Source of the DNA: Streptomyces iconiensis
GTDB taxonomy: Bacteria > Actinomycetota > Actinomycetes > Streptomycetales > Streptomycetaceae
Length of the DNA stretch: 64,000 nt
Direction: 5' to 3'
Assembly (NCBI RefSeq): GCF_028657195.3
Contig: NZ_JANCPR020000037.1
Coordinates: 33,196 to 97,195 of the forward strand
In this document: piece after piece, positions 58,377-64,000 of the stretch
Numbering within the stretch: the first letter of the stretch is position 1
How the letters are laid out: each line of letters begins with the position of its first letter
The notes under the pieces: generated by a model
Told to the model about the DNA's origin: nothing
Databases searched by the model: none
What the model saw: the letters and a program-made list of their open reading frames with translations, nothing else
Position numbers and translations under genes: made by a program

Positions 58377-58553
58377 TCAGTTCGTGCGGTCGAGGTGCCG
58401 GCGGTACAGCCACGCCGTCACGGTGGCAAGCGCGGCGACTGCCCAAACGGCCCACAGTGCGGCCGGAACGTGGCCGGTGGCCTCTACTCCGGCCAGTGCG
58501 GCACCGGCTGCGGCGATACCGGCGAGCGGCGCGTAGGTGGTGAACACGTGCAC
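58377..58553 (-). CDS. Small membrane protein, 58 residues
   Basis: Two hydrophobic segments (about 6-23 and 28-48) and a basic end (WLYRRHLDRTN). GTG at 58553 with AGGGAGA upstream. No known family; possibly a superinfection or membrane-modulating early protein, but this is only context. Confidence 0.6.
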   Translation of the reverse strand: MHVFTTYAPLAGIAAAGAALAGVEATGHVPAALWAVWAVAALATVTAWLYRRHLDRTN

Positions 58554-58600
58554 GGGGTCTCCCTTACGGCTGGAGGGGTGTGCGTGGGATGCTGGGGACC

Positions 58601-58633
58601 CCGGAGGGGGCAACTTTTCCTTGCCCCCTCCGG
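58601..58633 (-). terminator. 13-bp perfect hairpin
   Basis: CCGGAGGGGGCAA pairs exactly with TTGCCCCCTCCGG around a seven-base loop. It stands six bases after the 44-residue gene and 48 bases before the next start. Confidence 0.85.
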
Positions 58634-58638
58634 TCCCG

Positions 58639-58773
58639 TCAGCGGCGGTGTTTTCCCCGCCGCTTGGCCGCCTCTCGGGCGTACCAGACGGACGCGATAG
58701 TCCCGATCGCGATGGTCGCGCTGGACAGTGCCGACACGGCCATGATGATCAGGTTCACGTCCTCTCGGTTCAT
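58639..58773 (-). CDS. Small membrane protein, 44 residues, first gene of the leftward transcript
   Basis: MNREDVNLIIMAVSALSSA... with one membrane helix (about 8-29) and a basic tail (AKRRGKHRR). ATG preceded by GGGGGTGA. It is the first gene behind the strong leftward promoter at 58809-58836 and is followed at once by a hairpin, so it may form a short separate transcript. Confidence 0.65.
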   Translation of the reverse strand: MNREDVNLIIMAVSALSSATIAIGTIASVWYAREAAKRRGKHRR

Positions 58774-58808
58774 GTTGTCACCCCCTCTCCCTCTCGGTGT
58801 AACACCAC

Positions 58809-58836
58809 TGTATAGGGGGTCTGGACGCTCTGTCAA
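58809..58836 (-). promoter_or_regulatory. Strong sigma-70-type leftward promoter
   Basis: On the minus strand TTGACA (58836-58831) and TATACA (58814-58809) are separated by 16 bases, close to the consensus of the vegetative sigma factor. It reads toward the phage small-membrane and late genes. The -35 region lies beside the -35 of the divergent promoter. Confidence 0.82.
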
Positions 58837-58843
58837 GAGGGCC

Positions 58844-58872
58844 TAGACAAGAGCTTTTCACAGCCGTACGCT
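58844..58872 (+). promoter_or_regulatory. Divergent rightward promoter, leaderless transcript
   Basis: TAGACA (58844-58849) and TACGCT (58867-58872) with a 17-base spacer; the ATG of the HTH gene begins seven bases after the -10, so transcription would start at or next to the start codon. No ribosome site is present, in keeping with a leaderless message. Confidence 0.72.
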
Positions 58873-58878
58873 GCACAC

Positions 58879-59184
58879 ATGACGGACAGCAAAGACAGCG
58901 ACCAGCAGGCACAGGCCGAGGTGCGCGAACGCATGACCGCCCACCTGAGCGCCGCTCTCGCCTGCCTCGAAGGACTCAAGAGCGATCCCGTTCAGCTCGA
59001 ACGCGGGGCGCGCATGCTGGCCGAAGAACTCCTCCCGCATGCCGCGCAGCAAGTGAAGGCGGTGCGAGGTGAAGCGGTGCGCGCCTTGCGTGACGGAGAT
59101 CAGTCCAGGCGGACGGTGCGCGAGCTGGCCGTGATGCTGGATCTGTCTCCGGCGCGCGTTGACCAGCTCCTTAAGGGCAAGTAG
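58879..59184 (+). CDS. Small HTH protein, candidate prophage regulator
   Basis: 101 residues, mostly helical and acidic at the start (MTDSKDSDQQAQAEVRERM). The C-terminal SRRTVRELAVMLDLSPARVDQLLK looks like an HTH (sigma region 4-like/Xre-like). It is the only plus-strand gene in the early region, expressed from a leaderless promoter back to back with the leftward promoter. Arrangement is that of an immunity switch. Ends 14 bases into the tail of the convergent gene. Confidence 0.72.
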   Translation: MTDSKDSDQQAQAEVRERMTAHLSAALACLEGLKSDPVQLERGARMLAEELLPHAAQQVKAVRGEAVRALRDGDQSRRTVRELAVMLDLSPARVDQLLKGK

Positions 59185-60004
59185 GCGTCTGGCTACCCAC
59201 GTTCATGGCGGCGTACAGGTCGACCAGCTCGGCCCCGTGCCACGCTCGGTGGCCCCGGAAGTCGGCTCGCACGGGCGCGGTGCACGCCTGGCCGGTCGAG
59301 CAGGTGACGGACGACTCGCCTCCGGCGCGGGTCCGGCCAGTGAGCTGCCCGCCGCACCACGGGCACAGCCGGTCAAGAGTCGTCGTGCGCGCGTCGCGGC
59401 CGAGGGCCCGCTCGACGCGCTCGCGGGAGCGGCGAGCGACGGCGGCGACCTCGTCGAGCAGGCGGAGCGGCACGGGGCGGAACAGATCGCCTGACGCTTC
59501 GTTGAGGGCGCGGCCTTCGCACCACACTGCGGCCCAGTGCAGCCCGAACGCGCGTGAGCCGGGGTCGGTAGGGCTGGCGTAGTGCCATCGCGCGGGGTCG
59601 GTGCGGTCGGCCCCGTCGACGACGGCGGCCGTACGGCCGGGGCGGGTCGGCTTCAGGGCGCGGCGTACGGAGCGCTGTACGGCGGCGGCGAGGGTGTCGG
59701 CAAGCTCGAACAGCTCGCGTTCCGTGTCGAGTGCGGCGTCGAGCGCGTCGAGGTTGAGCGGTGCCGGGTGTTCGCGCAGTACGAGCGGCATGCGGCCGAT
59801 CGCGGCCGTGGCGGGTATCTCGTCGAGGTCGGCGTCGCGTGCGGCGAGCTGGTCGAGGAAGCCGCGGCACTCGCGCGGGGGCCACTCGGCGGCCGGCGGC
59901 TGCTCGATGGCGGCTAGCAGGTCGCCCCACTGCTCGCGGATGGCGGCGAGGTCGACGGCGGCCCGGCGGCCGACGGCGGCGGGGGTGGTGGTGGCGGTCG
60001 TCAT
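59171..60004 (-). CDS. Early protein with C-terminal zinc ribbon, 277 residues
   Basis: Helical N-terminal two-thirds (LAAIREQWGDLLAAIEQ, LDAALDTERELFELADTLAAAVQRS) and a C-terminal zinc-binding region (LCPWCGGQLTGRTRAGG, then CSTGQAC). In actinophages and plasmids such proteins occur near replication genes; exact role unknown. ATG overlaps the stop of the upstream gene (ATGA). Confidence 0.7.
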   Translation of the reverse strand: MTTATTTPAAVGRRAAVDLAAIREQWGDLLAAIEQPPAAEWPPRECRGFLDQLAARDADLDEIPATAAIGRMPLVLREHPAPLNLDALDAALDTERELFELADTLAAAVQRSVRRALKPTRPGRTAAVVDGADRTDPARWHYASPTDPGSRAFGLHWAAVWCEGRALNEASGDLFRPVPLRLLDEVAAVARRSRERVERALGRDARTTTLDRLCPWCGGQLTGRTRAGGESSVTCSTGQACTAPVRADFRGHRAWHGAELVDLYAAMNVGSQTPTCP

Positions 60005-60519
60005 CGCTGCTGCTCCTGCTTGATGCGCTCGGCGTACACGGCTGCGGTGCCCTGGGGCGAGCCTGCGGGAATGCGGCGGGCGAGGGCGCGCGAGCGGGCG
60101 AGGGTGGCCTCGGCGCGCTCGGCTCGCCCGAGGTAGCGCGTGCCGACGCGGGAGGCGGCTTCGGCGCGCTCCTCGGCCCGCTCGGCGCGCTGCAACAGCT
60201 TGTGCCCGAGCGTTTCGGAATCGCTGAGCTTCCGCTCGGCGGCGAGCAGGCGCTCGCCGGAACGCGTGAGGGCGTCTGCGGCGTACTCGGTGAGTTCGGC
60301 GAACGGGGTCTCGCTCGGTCGTGCGAGGACGGCGGCGAGGGCGCAGCGGTGCTGCTCGGCCGTCTCGGTGCGCTGCTCGTCGGCCTCGTCGAGTTCGACC
60401 TCGACATGGGCGCGCAAGAGGCTCGCCTCGGCCCGGGAGAGTACGCCGCGCTGGGCGCGGGAGAGAAGTACGAGCAGGGAGTCGCGGCGGGTCTGGCGCT
60501 CGGTCTCGTCGGCGGTCAT
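60001..60519 (-). CDS. Coiled-coil early protein, 172 residues
   Basis: Almost entirely helical with long charged heptad-like stretches (RDSLLVLLSRAQRGVLSRAEASLLRAHVEVELDEADE, LLAAERKLSDSETLGHKLLQRAERAEERAEAA). No catalytic motif. ATG overlaps the preceding stop (ATGA) and its own stop overlaps the next start. Confidence 0.68.
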   Translation of the reverse strand: MTADETERQTRRDSLLVLLSRAQRGVLSRAEASLLRAHVEVELDEADEQRTETAEQHRCALAAVLARPSETPFAELTEYAADALTRSGERLLAAERKLSDSETLGHKLLQRAERAEERAEAASRVGTRYLGRAERAEATLARSRALARRIPAGSPQGTAAVYAERIKQEQQR

Positions 60520-60671
60520 AGGCGTTCTTCCTGGGCGTGGTCGGTGAGGGTGCGGCATGTGGTGCAGCCGGTCGGGCAGGCGCGGCCCTCGCCGCGGGCG
60601 AGGCGGGCGAGGGCGCGGTCGGCGCGCACGCGGGAGCGGTATGCGCGCCACGCGGCGGCGAGGCGGATCAC
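60516..60671 (-). CDS. Small Cys-containing early protein, 51 residues
   Basis: VIRLAAAWRAYRSRVRADRA... followed by CPTGCTTCRTL, a possible zinc knuckle. I chose GTG at 60671 because it overlaps the preceding stop by four bases (GTGA), like its neighbours; a longer ATG form to 60749 would overlap the upstream gene by 82 bases. Confidence 0.55.
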   Translation of the reverse strand: MIRLAAAWRAYRSRVRADRALARLARGEGRACPTGCTTCRTLTDHAQEERL

Positions 60672-60925
60672 TGCCGGGGCGTCCGGTGGATGCGGTCCGA
60701 GGGGACTTGCGCGCAGTGCCGACACCGTCGCATCGGCCGCTTCGCCCATCGAGGGCGGACGGTGACCGGGTCGGCCTTGTGCGGCCTCTCCTCGCCTGCG
60801 TCACATCCCGGGCAGGAGTCGCGGAGGAGTCCGTACCCGTGGGCACACAACACCGTGCCGTCGGACGCGGTCTCGGGGGCGTCGTCGACGGGTGCGGCGT
60901 CGGTGGCGTGGCGCTGCTCGGTCAT
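60668..60925 (-). CDS. Small zinc-ribbon-like early protein, 85 residues
   Basis: Two CxxC pairs (DSCPGCDAGEE and RRCRHCAQVPSD) about 30 residues apart suggest one zinc site. ATG at 60925. No known family. Confidence 0.6.
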   Translation of the reverse strand: MTEQRHATDAAPVDDAPETASDGTVLCAHGYGLLRDSCPGCDAGEERPHKADPVTVRPRWAKRPMRRCRHCAQVPSDRIHRTPRQ

Positions 60926-61010
60926 GGTCTCCGGTCCGTTCGGGAAGGGGTGAGTGTGCTTGCGCGCGCGGGACGGGCGGCGACCGGACGCGGGCCCGGT
61001 CGCCGGGGCG

Positions 61011-61484
61011 TCAGAACGGGGGTTCGTCGCTGTATCCGGGCTGCGTCTGCCACTGGTCGGCGGCGGGCCGCTGGTTCCAGCCGTTCGCCTGTGGGGCACC
61101 CTGGGCGTTGCCCTGCTGGCCGGTGGCCTTGGTGACGACAGCGGTTGCGCGCAGCAGAGAGGGGGCGACCTCGTCGGCCTGGATGTCGTACGAGGAACGG
61201 CGGTTGCCGTCCTTGTCGTCGTACTGGCGCTGCGTGAGCTTGCCGACGATGATCACGCGCATGCCCTTCTGCACGGACTCGGCGACGTGCTCGGCCTGCT
61301 GGCGCCACACGGTCACGCCGAGGAACAGCGGGTCGCCGTCGGTCCACTCGTTGCGCTGCTTGTCGAACTTCCGCGGGGTGGACGCGATGCGGAAGTTGCA
61401 GACGGCGGCGCCGCTGGGGGTGAACCTGAGCTCGGGCTCGGCAACGACGTTGCCGGTCATGGTGATGGTGGTCTCGCCGGACAT
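61011..61484 (-). CDS. ssb: Single-stranded DNA-binding protein
   Basis: 157 residues. OB fold over the first ~105 residues (TITMTGNVVAEPELRFTPSG, VCNFRIASTPRKFD, FLGVTVWRQQAEHVAESVQKG, RVIIVGKLTQRQYDDKDGNRR), then a Gly/Gln/Asn-rich linker and the acidic tip SDEPPF that contacts replication partners. A phage-encoded SSB for its own replication or recombination. ATG overlaps the HNH stop (TGATG). Confidence 0.95.
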   Translation of the reverse strand: MSGETTITMTGNVVAEPELRFTPSGAAVCNFRIASTPRKFDKQRNEWTDGDPLFLGVTVWRQQAEHVAESVQKGMRVIIVGKLTQRQYDDKDGNRRSSYDIQADEVAPSLLRATAVVTKATGQQGNAQGAPQANGWNQRPAADQWQTQPGYSDEPPF

Positions 61485-62005
61485 CAGGCGGCCTGCCTTT
61501 CGGGGGTGGTGATGCTGGGGCGGATGGGCGCGACGGGGGCGAGCTGCCGCTCGCGGGCCGCAGCGCGGGCGGCGCGTTGCGCGGTCGTCTTGCACGCGCG
61601 GCATTTGCGGGTCCCGTTTTTCGCGCGGTACGTGTTCGCCTCGTCGTAGGCGTGGCCGGTCGGGCAGTGGGTCACGGCGGCGCGGCGGGCGACGTGGTTC
61701 GAGCTGGCGAGGATGTTCTCGCGGTGCGTGACGGCGCGAAGATGCGAGGGGCGGACGCATGCGCGGTTGCGGCAGCGGTGGTCAACGTCGAGTCCGGCCG
61801 GTATGGGGCCGTGCGCCTGCTCGTATGCGAAGCGGTGCGCCTTGACGGTGCGGTCGGCACCCCAGAAGGAGCCGTAGCCGTTCTCGTTGAGGCTTCCGTC
61901 CCAGTGGTGGCAGGGGCCGAGTACGCCGCGTACGAGGGAGATCGGCCCGGCCGTGTTCACCATGGCGGCGAAGCGTTCCGGTGCGGGGACGCGCGGGGGT
62001 GCCAT
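61484..62005 (-). CDS. HNH endonuclease
   Basis: 173 residues. HNH core: CHHWDGSLNENGYGSFW, AHRFAYEQAHGPIPAGLDVDH, then RNRACVRPSHLRAVTHREN, giving the H-N-H residues of the HNH_3 type. The C-terminal part has a second Cys/His cluster (HCPTGHAYDEAN, KCRACK), as in phage HNH proteins of the NUMOD-like group. It is not beside the terminase, so it is probably a recombination or homing nuclease rather than a packaging partner. ATG at 62005. Confidence 0.88.
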   Translation of the reverse strand: MAPPRVPAPERFAAMVNTAGPISLVRGVLGPCHHWDGSLNENGYGSFWGADRTVKAHRFAYEQAHGPIPAGLDVDHRCRNRACVRPSHLRAVTHRENILASSNHVARRAAVTHCPTGHAYDEANTYRAKNGTRKCRACKTTAQRAARAAARERQLAPVAPIRPSITTPERQAA

Positions 62006-62139
62006 CGGGGATCTACCTCCTACGGGACGCATGGACTCGGTCCGAATGTTCCAGCCCGGAACGGTCATGGACCGTCCATGGATGGACGATAACGCAGAGG
62101 GGGCGGCGCCGTGCGGGACTTCCGCCCCCCTGCGCAGCG

Positions 62140-62307
62140 CTAAGCGGCTGGTCGGTCGACCGTCAGCTCGTCGAGGTGGAGCGTCCACCCGTGGGCGGTC
62201 AACTCGTCGACGACCAGCTCGGCCACGTCGTCGGCGGCCTCCAGCCCGTTTCCGCGGGCGTTTTCGACGGCGGCACGGACCGCGGCGACGGCGGCGGCGG
62301 GCATCAT
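62140..62307 (-). CDS. Small acidic early protein, 55 residues
   Basis: MMPAAAVAAVRAAVENARGNG... then VAELVVDELTAHGWTLHLDEL. ATG overlaps the upstream stop (ATGA). The two in-frame methionines leave the first residue uncertain. No family recognised. Confidence 0.55.
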   Translation of the reverse strand: MMPAAAVAAVRAAVENARGNGLEAADDVAELVVDELTAHGWTLHLDELTVDRPAA

Positions 62308-62777
62308 CGGCGACCGCCTGCGGTATGCCGCGCGGACGGGCGTCCGGTGGCGGTGCGGGCGACGGGCGGGCGGACCATGAGCCGTGCGGCTTCGTCGAGG
62401 TGCCGCTCGGCCTGGGCATCGAGGGCGCGTTCACGGCGCGCGGCCTGGGCCGTCTGGTCGTCTGTGAGGCGCTGTTCGCGGGCGGCGGCTTCGGTGGCTT
62501 CCCGTGCGGTGCGCTGCTGGGCGGGCCCGTCGATGACCTGCACCATGCGCCATGCTCCGTGTCCGGTGTGCTGCTCGATGGTGGCGACGGCGCCGCGGGT
62601 GGCCATGTCGCGGGCTGCGCGTCGGGCGACGCGTTTGTCGCGGGTGGAGACGATGGGGGCGCGTCCGGTGGCGCCGGGCCACCGGCCGGTGACGCGGTAG
62701 CCGCGCACGTTGGGGGTGCGGTCGGTGGCTGTGGCGCGACGGCGGTGCGGCTGGTCCGGGTGCTTGCGGCGGTTCAT
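62304..62777 (-). CDS. Hypothetical early protein, 157 residues
   Basis: Very basic N terminus (MNRRKHPDQPHRRRATATDR), then a helical, Arg/Ala-rich body ending RHTAGGRR. ATG overlaps the upstream stop (ATGA). Could bind nucleic acid by charge; no motif to confirm. Confidence 0.55.
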   Translation of the reverse strand: MNRRKHPDQPHRRRATATDRTPNVRGYRVTGRWPGATGRAPIVSTRDKRVARRAARDMATRGAVATIEQHTGHGAWRMVQVIDGPAQQRTAREATEAAAREQRLTDDQTAQAARRERALDAQAERHLDEAARLMVRPPVARTATGRPSARHTAGGRR

Positions 62778-63451
62778 GCGTGCTGCTCCTGTCGGGCGGG
62801 ACGGGCGGCGGCCTTGTCGAAGCGGGAGGGGTGAGGTGTCGAGCGATCCGCGCCGCGGCCGGTGTGGCACGGCTTGTCGACGCGGGCCCGGCAGTAGTCG
62901 CACCCGACTGCGTACGGGTCGGGGCGGCCGGCGGCGACAAGCTGCTCGCGCTGGGTGCGGCGCGGCCGGTACTGCGCGAGTTGGGCGGCGGCCTCGGACG
63001 GGATACGGCGGCCGACGGCGGCGACGTACGGCTCGACGGCGGGCGCGGGCTCGCCACTGGTCAACTCACGGTGCGTCGAGGCGAGCGCGGCCCCGGTAGC
63101 GACCGCCTGCCGGATACCGACCAACTCGGCACGCCACGCGGCGACGTTGTCCGGGTCGACGGCCGGTGTCGGGTCGGTGTGGCGGCCGAGTACGTCGGCC
63201 TTGAACGTGTGCCACGGGCGGGACACGTCCGACGGCTTGATCGGGTATGGGCTGGTCGCGATGTGGTGCCGTACGACCTGCGCGGCGTCCCAGTTCCGGC
63301 CGGCTGGGTGGGGCGCGGTCGACGGCACGTCGGCGAGCAGGTCGGCCCACTGGTCGAGGGTGTCGGCGGCGGCCTGCTGATCGGTGGGCGCGCTGCGCGG
63401 GTCGAGGCGCACCGCGTAGGCGAGCAGCGCGGCGACTTCCTGTCGGTTCAC
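62774..63451 (-). CDS. Hypothetical early protein with C-terminal zinc-finger-like motif, 225 residues
   Basis: Helical N-terminal ~150 residues (NRQEVAALLAYAVRLDPRSAP, PYPIKPSDVSRPWHTFKADV); the C terminus has VGCDYCRARVDKPCHTGRG followed by THPSR, the pattern of small actinobacterial Cys/His finger proteins. GTG overlaps the upstream stop (GTGA). Confidence 0.62.
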   Translation of the reverse strand: MNRQEVAALLAYAVRLDPRSAPTDQQAAADTLDQWADLLADVPSTAPHPAGRNWDAAQVVRHHIATSPYPIKPSDVSRPWHTFKADVLGRHTDPTPAVDPDNVAAWRAELVGIRQAVATGAALASTHRELTSGEPAPAVEPYVAAVGRRIPSEAAAQLAQYRPRRTQREQLVAAGRPDPYAVGCDYCRARVDKPCHTGRGADRSTPHPSRFDKAAARPARQEQHA

Positions 63452-64000
63452 TGGGCGGACTCCTCGGGAGTGGTGGCGAGGGCGGCGGCGAACATGTCGG
63501 CCGCGGCGGCGACTCGGCCGCGGCGCGGTCCGGCGAGGGGGATCACGTTGGCCCCGGGCGCCGTCGGGGCGCCCTCGGGCACAGGCGGGAGCGCAGTCCA
63601 GCCGGGCAGGAAGTACCGGACCGACCTCGGGCGGCTGCGGGCGTGCTGCCACTGGCCGCGGGCGTGGTCGACCAGCGCGGCAACGGCGGTGCGCTTCACG
63701 ATCGCTTCGAGGCGGAACCAGTCGGCGGCGGCGAGGTTCCACTCGACGACGATCCCGGCGGCCGTGAGCGCATCCCGCAGGGGCCGGACGTTGGCCGGTA
63801 CCGCTGGGGTCGCGTCCGCGCCCGCGTAGCTTGCTTCCTCTACTCCCGTAGGGAGTAGAGGGGTCGGGTCGGGTGTTGAGAGGCATTCAAGATGCCAATG
63901 TCGCGGGCGGGTTTTGGGCGTTGAACATGCCGACAAGATCGGTTGCATGCCGGTGAGGTCGGGGTGTTCGTTGGCGGCGACACCTTGCCGATGAGGGCAT
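63448..64000 (-). CDS. Early protein, 5' end outside the window
   Basis: The frame is open to the window edge, so the gene probably starts further right; an ATG at 63948 would give 166 residues. Recognisable pieces are LEAIVKRTAVAALVDHARGQW and SRPRSVRYFLPGWTALPP, similar to the C-terminal segments of actinobacterial plasmid or phage helicase/replication-linked HTH proteins as I remember them. Its stop overlaps the next start (GTGA). Confidence 0.5.
   Translation of the reverse strand, partial: CPHRQGVAANEHPDLTGMQPILSACSTPKTRPRHWHLECLSTPDPTPLLPTGVEEASYAGADATPAVPANVRPLRDALTAAGIVVEWNLAAADWFRLEAIVKRTAVAALVDHARGQWQHARSRPRSVRYFLPGWTALPPVPEGAPTAPGANVIPLAGPRRGRVAAAADMFAAALATTPEESAQ

Larger units (their letters stand above)
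30640..64000. mobile_element. Integrated siphovirus-type prophage, left 33 kb
   Basis: A continuous block of phage genes: lysis, tail, connector, capsid, portal, terminase and early genes, in standard siphovirus order on the minus strand, plus cargo next to attL. It begins inside an acyl-CoA ligase gene. Neither integrase nor attR is present, so the element continues past the window edge; with a serine integrase the gene is normally beside one attachment site, hence probably at the right end. All structural genes look intact, so the prophage may be functional. Confidence 0.93.

Noticed and set aside
61484..62005. HNH protein as part of the packaging motor
   Set aside because: Packaging HNH proteins normally lie beside the terminase; this one is coupled to SSB 6 kb away.
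30640..64000. Search for an integrase, excisionase or attR
   Set aside because: No tyrosine- or serine-recombinase motif seen in any frame; the right end of the prophage lies outside the window.

Overview
The window looks like the chromosome of a Streptomyces or very close relative. Base composition is very GC-rich, third codon positions are almost all G/C, GTG starts are frequent, and the gene families are typical of the genus (SpoIIE-type phosphatases, DUF5926, primase-polymerase-like proteins, SigE-family sigma factor). Two parts are clear: host chromosome from 1 to about 30.64 kb, and the left 33 kb of a siphovirus-type prophage from about 30.64 kb to beyond the right edge.

Host part. 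0-6.5 kb holds a copper-related YcnI gene with a membrane partner, an anti-sigma-type ATPase, two SpoIIE-type phosphatases and an Xaa-Pro aminopeptidase. 7.1-14.4 kb holds a degenerate Prim-Pol protein, a secreted protein, DUF5926, a second ATPase, a glycerophosphodiesterase and an HtrA protease. A tRNA-Ser(UGA) follows at 14.43 kb. 14.8-21.8 kb holds a quinone-oxidoreductase-like enzyme, a small secreted protein resembling alpha-amylase inhibitors, a UvrA-like ABC ATPase, a DinB-type protein, a true Prim-Pol protein and an Asn-rich secreted protein. 22.28-27.44 kb is a tightly overlapping five-gene operon (two acyl-CoA dehydrogenases, MaoC-DUF35 fusion, MaoC, thiolase-like lyase) matching the mycobacterial igr logic for removing the last propionyl unit of a steroid side chain. 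A DUF1906 glycoside-hydrolase-like secreted protein and a SigE-family sigma factor follow.

Prophage. A fatty acyl-CoA ligase gene starts normally at 30,414 but loses its family sequence after about 75 codons and stops at 30,662; I read this as attL. Next to it is a plus-strand cargo block (HTH/TPR regulator, a chain of four-base-overlapping small genes, a methyltransferase). The late genes run on the minus strand, so transcription goes from high to low coordinates: terminase small and large, portal, MuF, an Rmf/CrpP-like miniprotein, scaffold, capsid, connectors, tail tube, a tail-assembly chaperone with a -1 frameshift site, tape measure, tail proteins, tail fibre, GH25 endolysin and two small membrane proteins. 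A lone plus-strand gene sits between portal and terminase. An early region at 56-64 kb (SSB, HNH nuclease, many small ATGA/GTGA-coupled genes) is organised around a divergent promoter pair at 58.8 kb next to a small HTH protein. The integrase and attR are not in the window.

The best candidates for something undescribed are the inverted, TTA-containing membrane gene inside the late operon (53,323-53,790), the miniprotein in the capsid operon, the 58.8 kb switch, and the lipoprotein upstream of the terminase. All functional assignments come from reading the sequence and from memory of families; no search was run.
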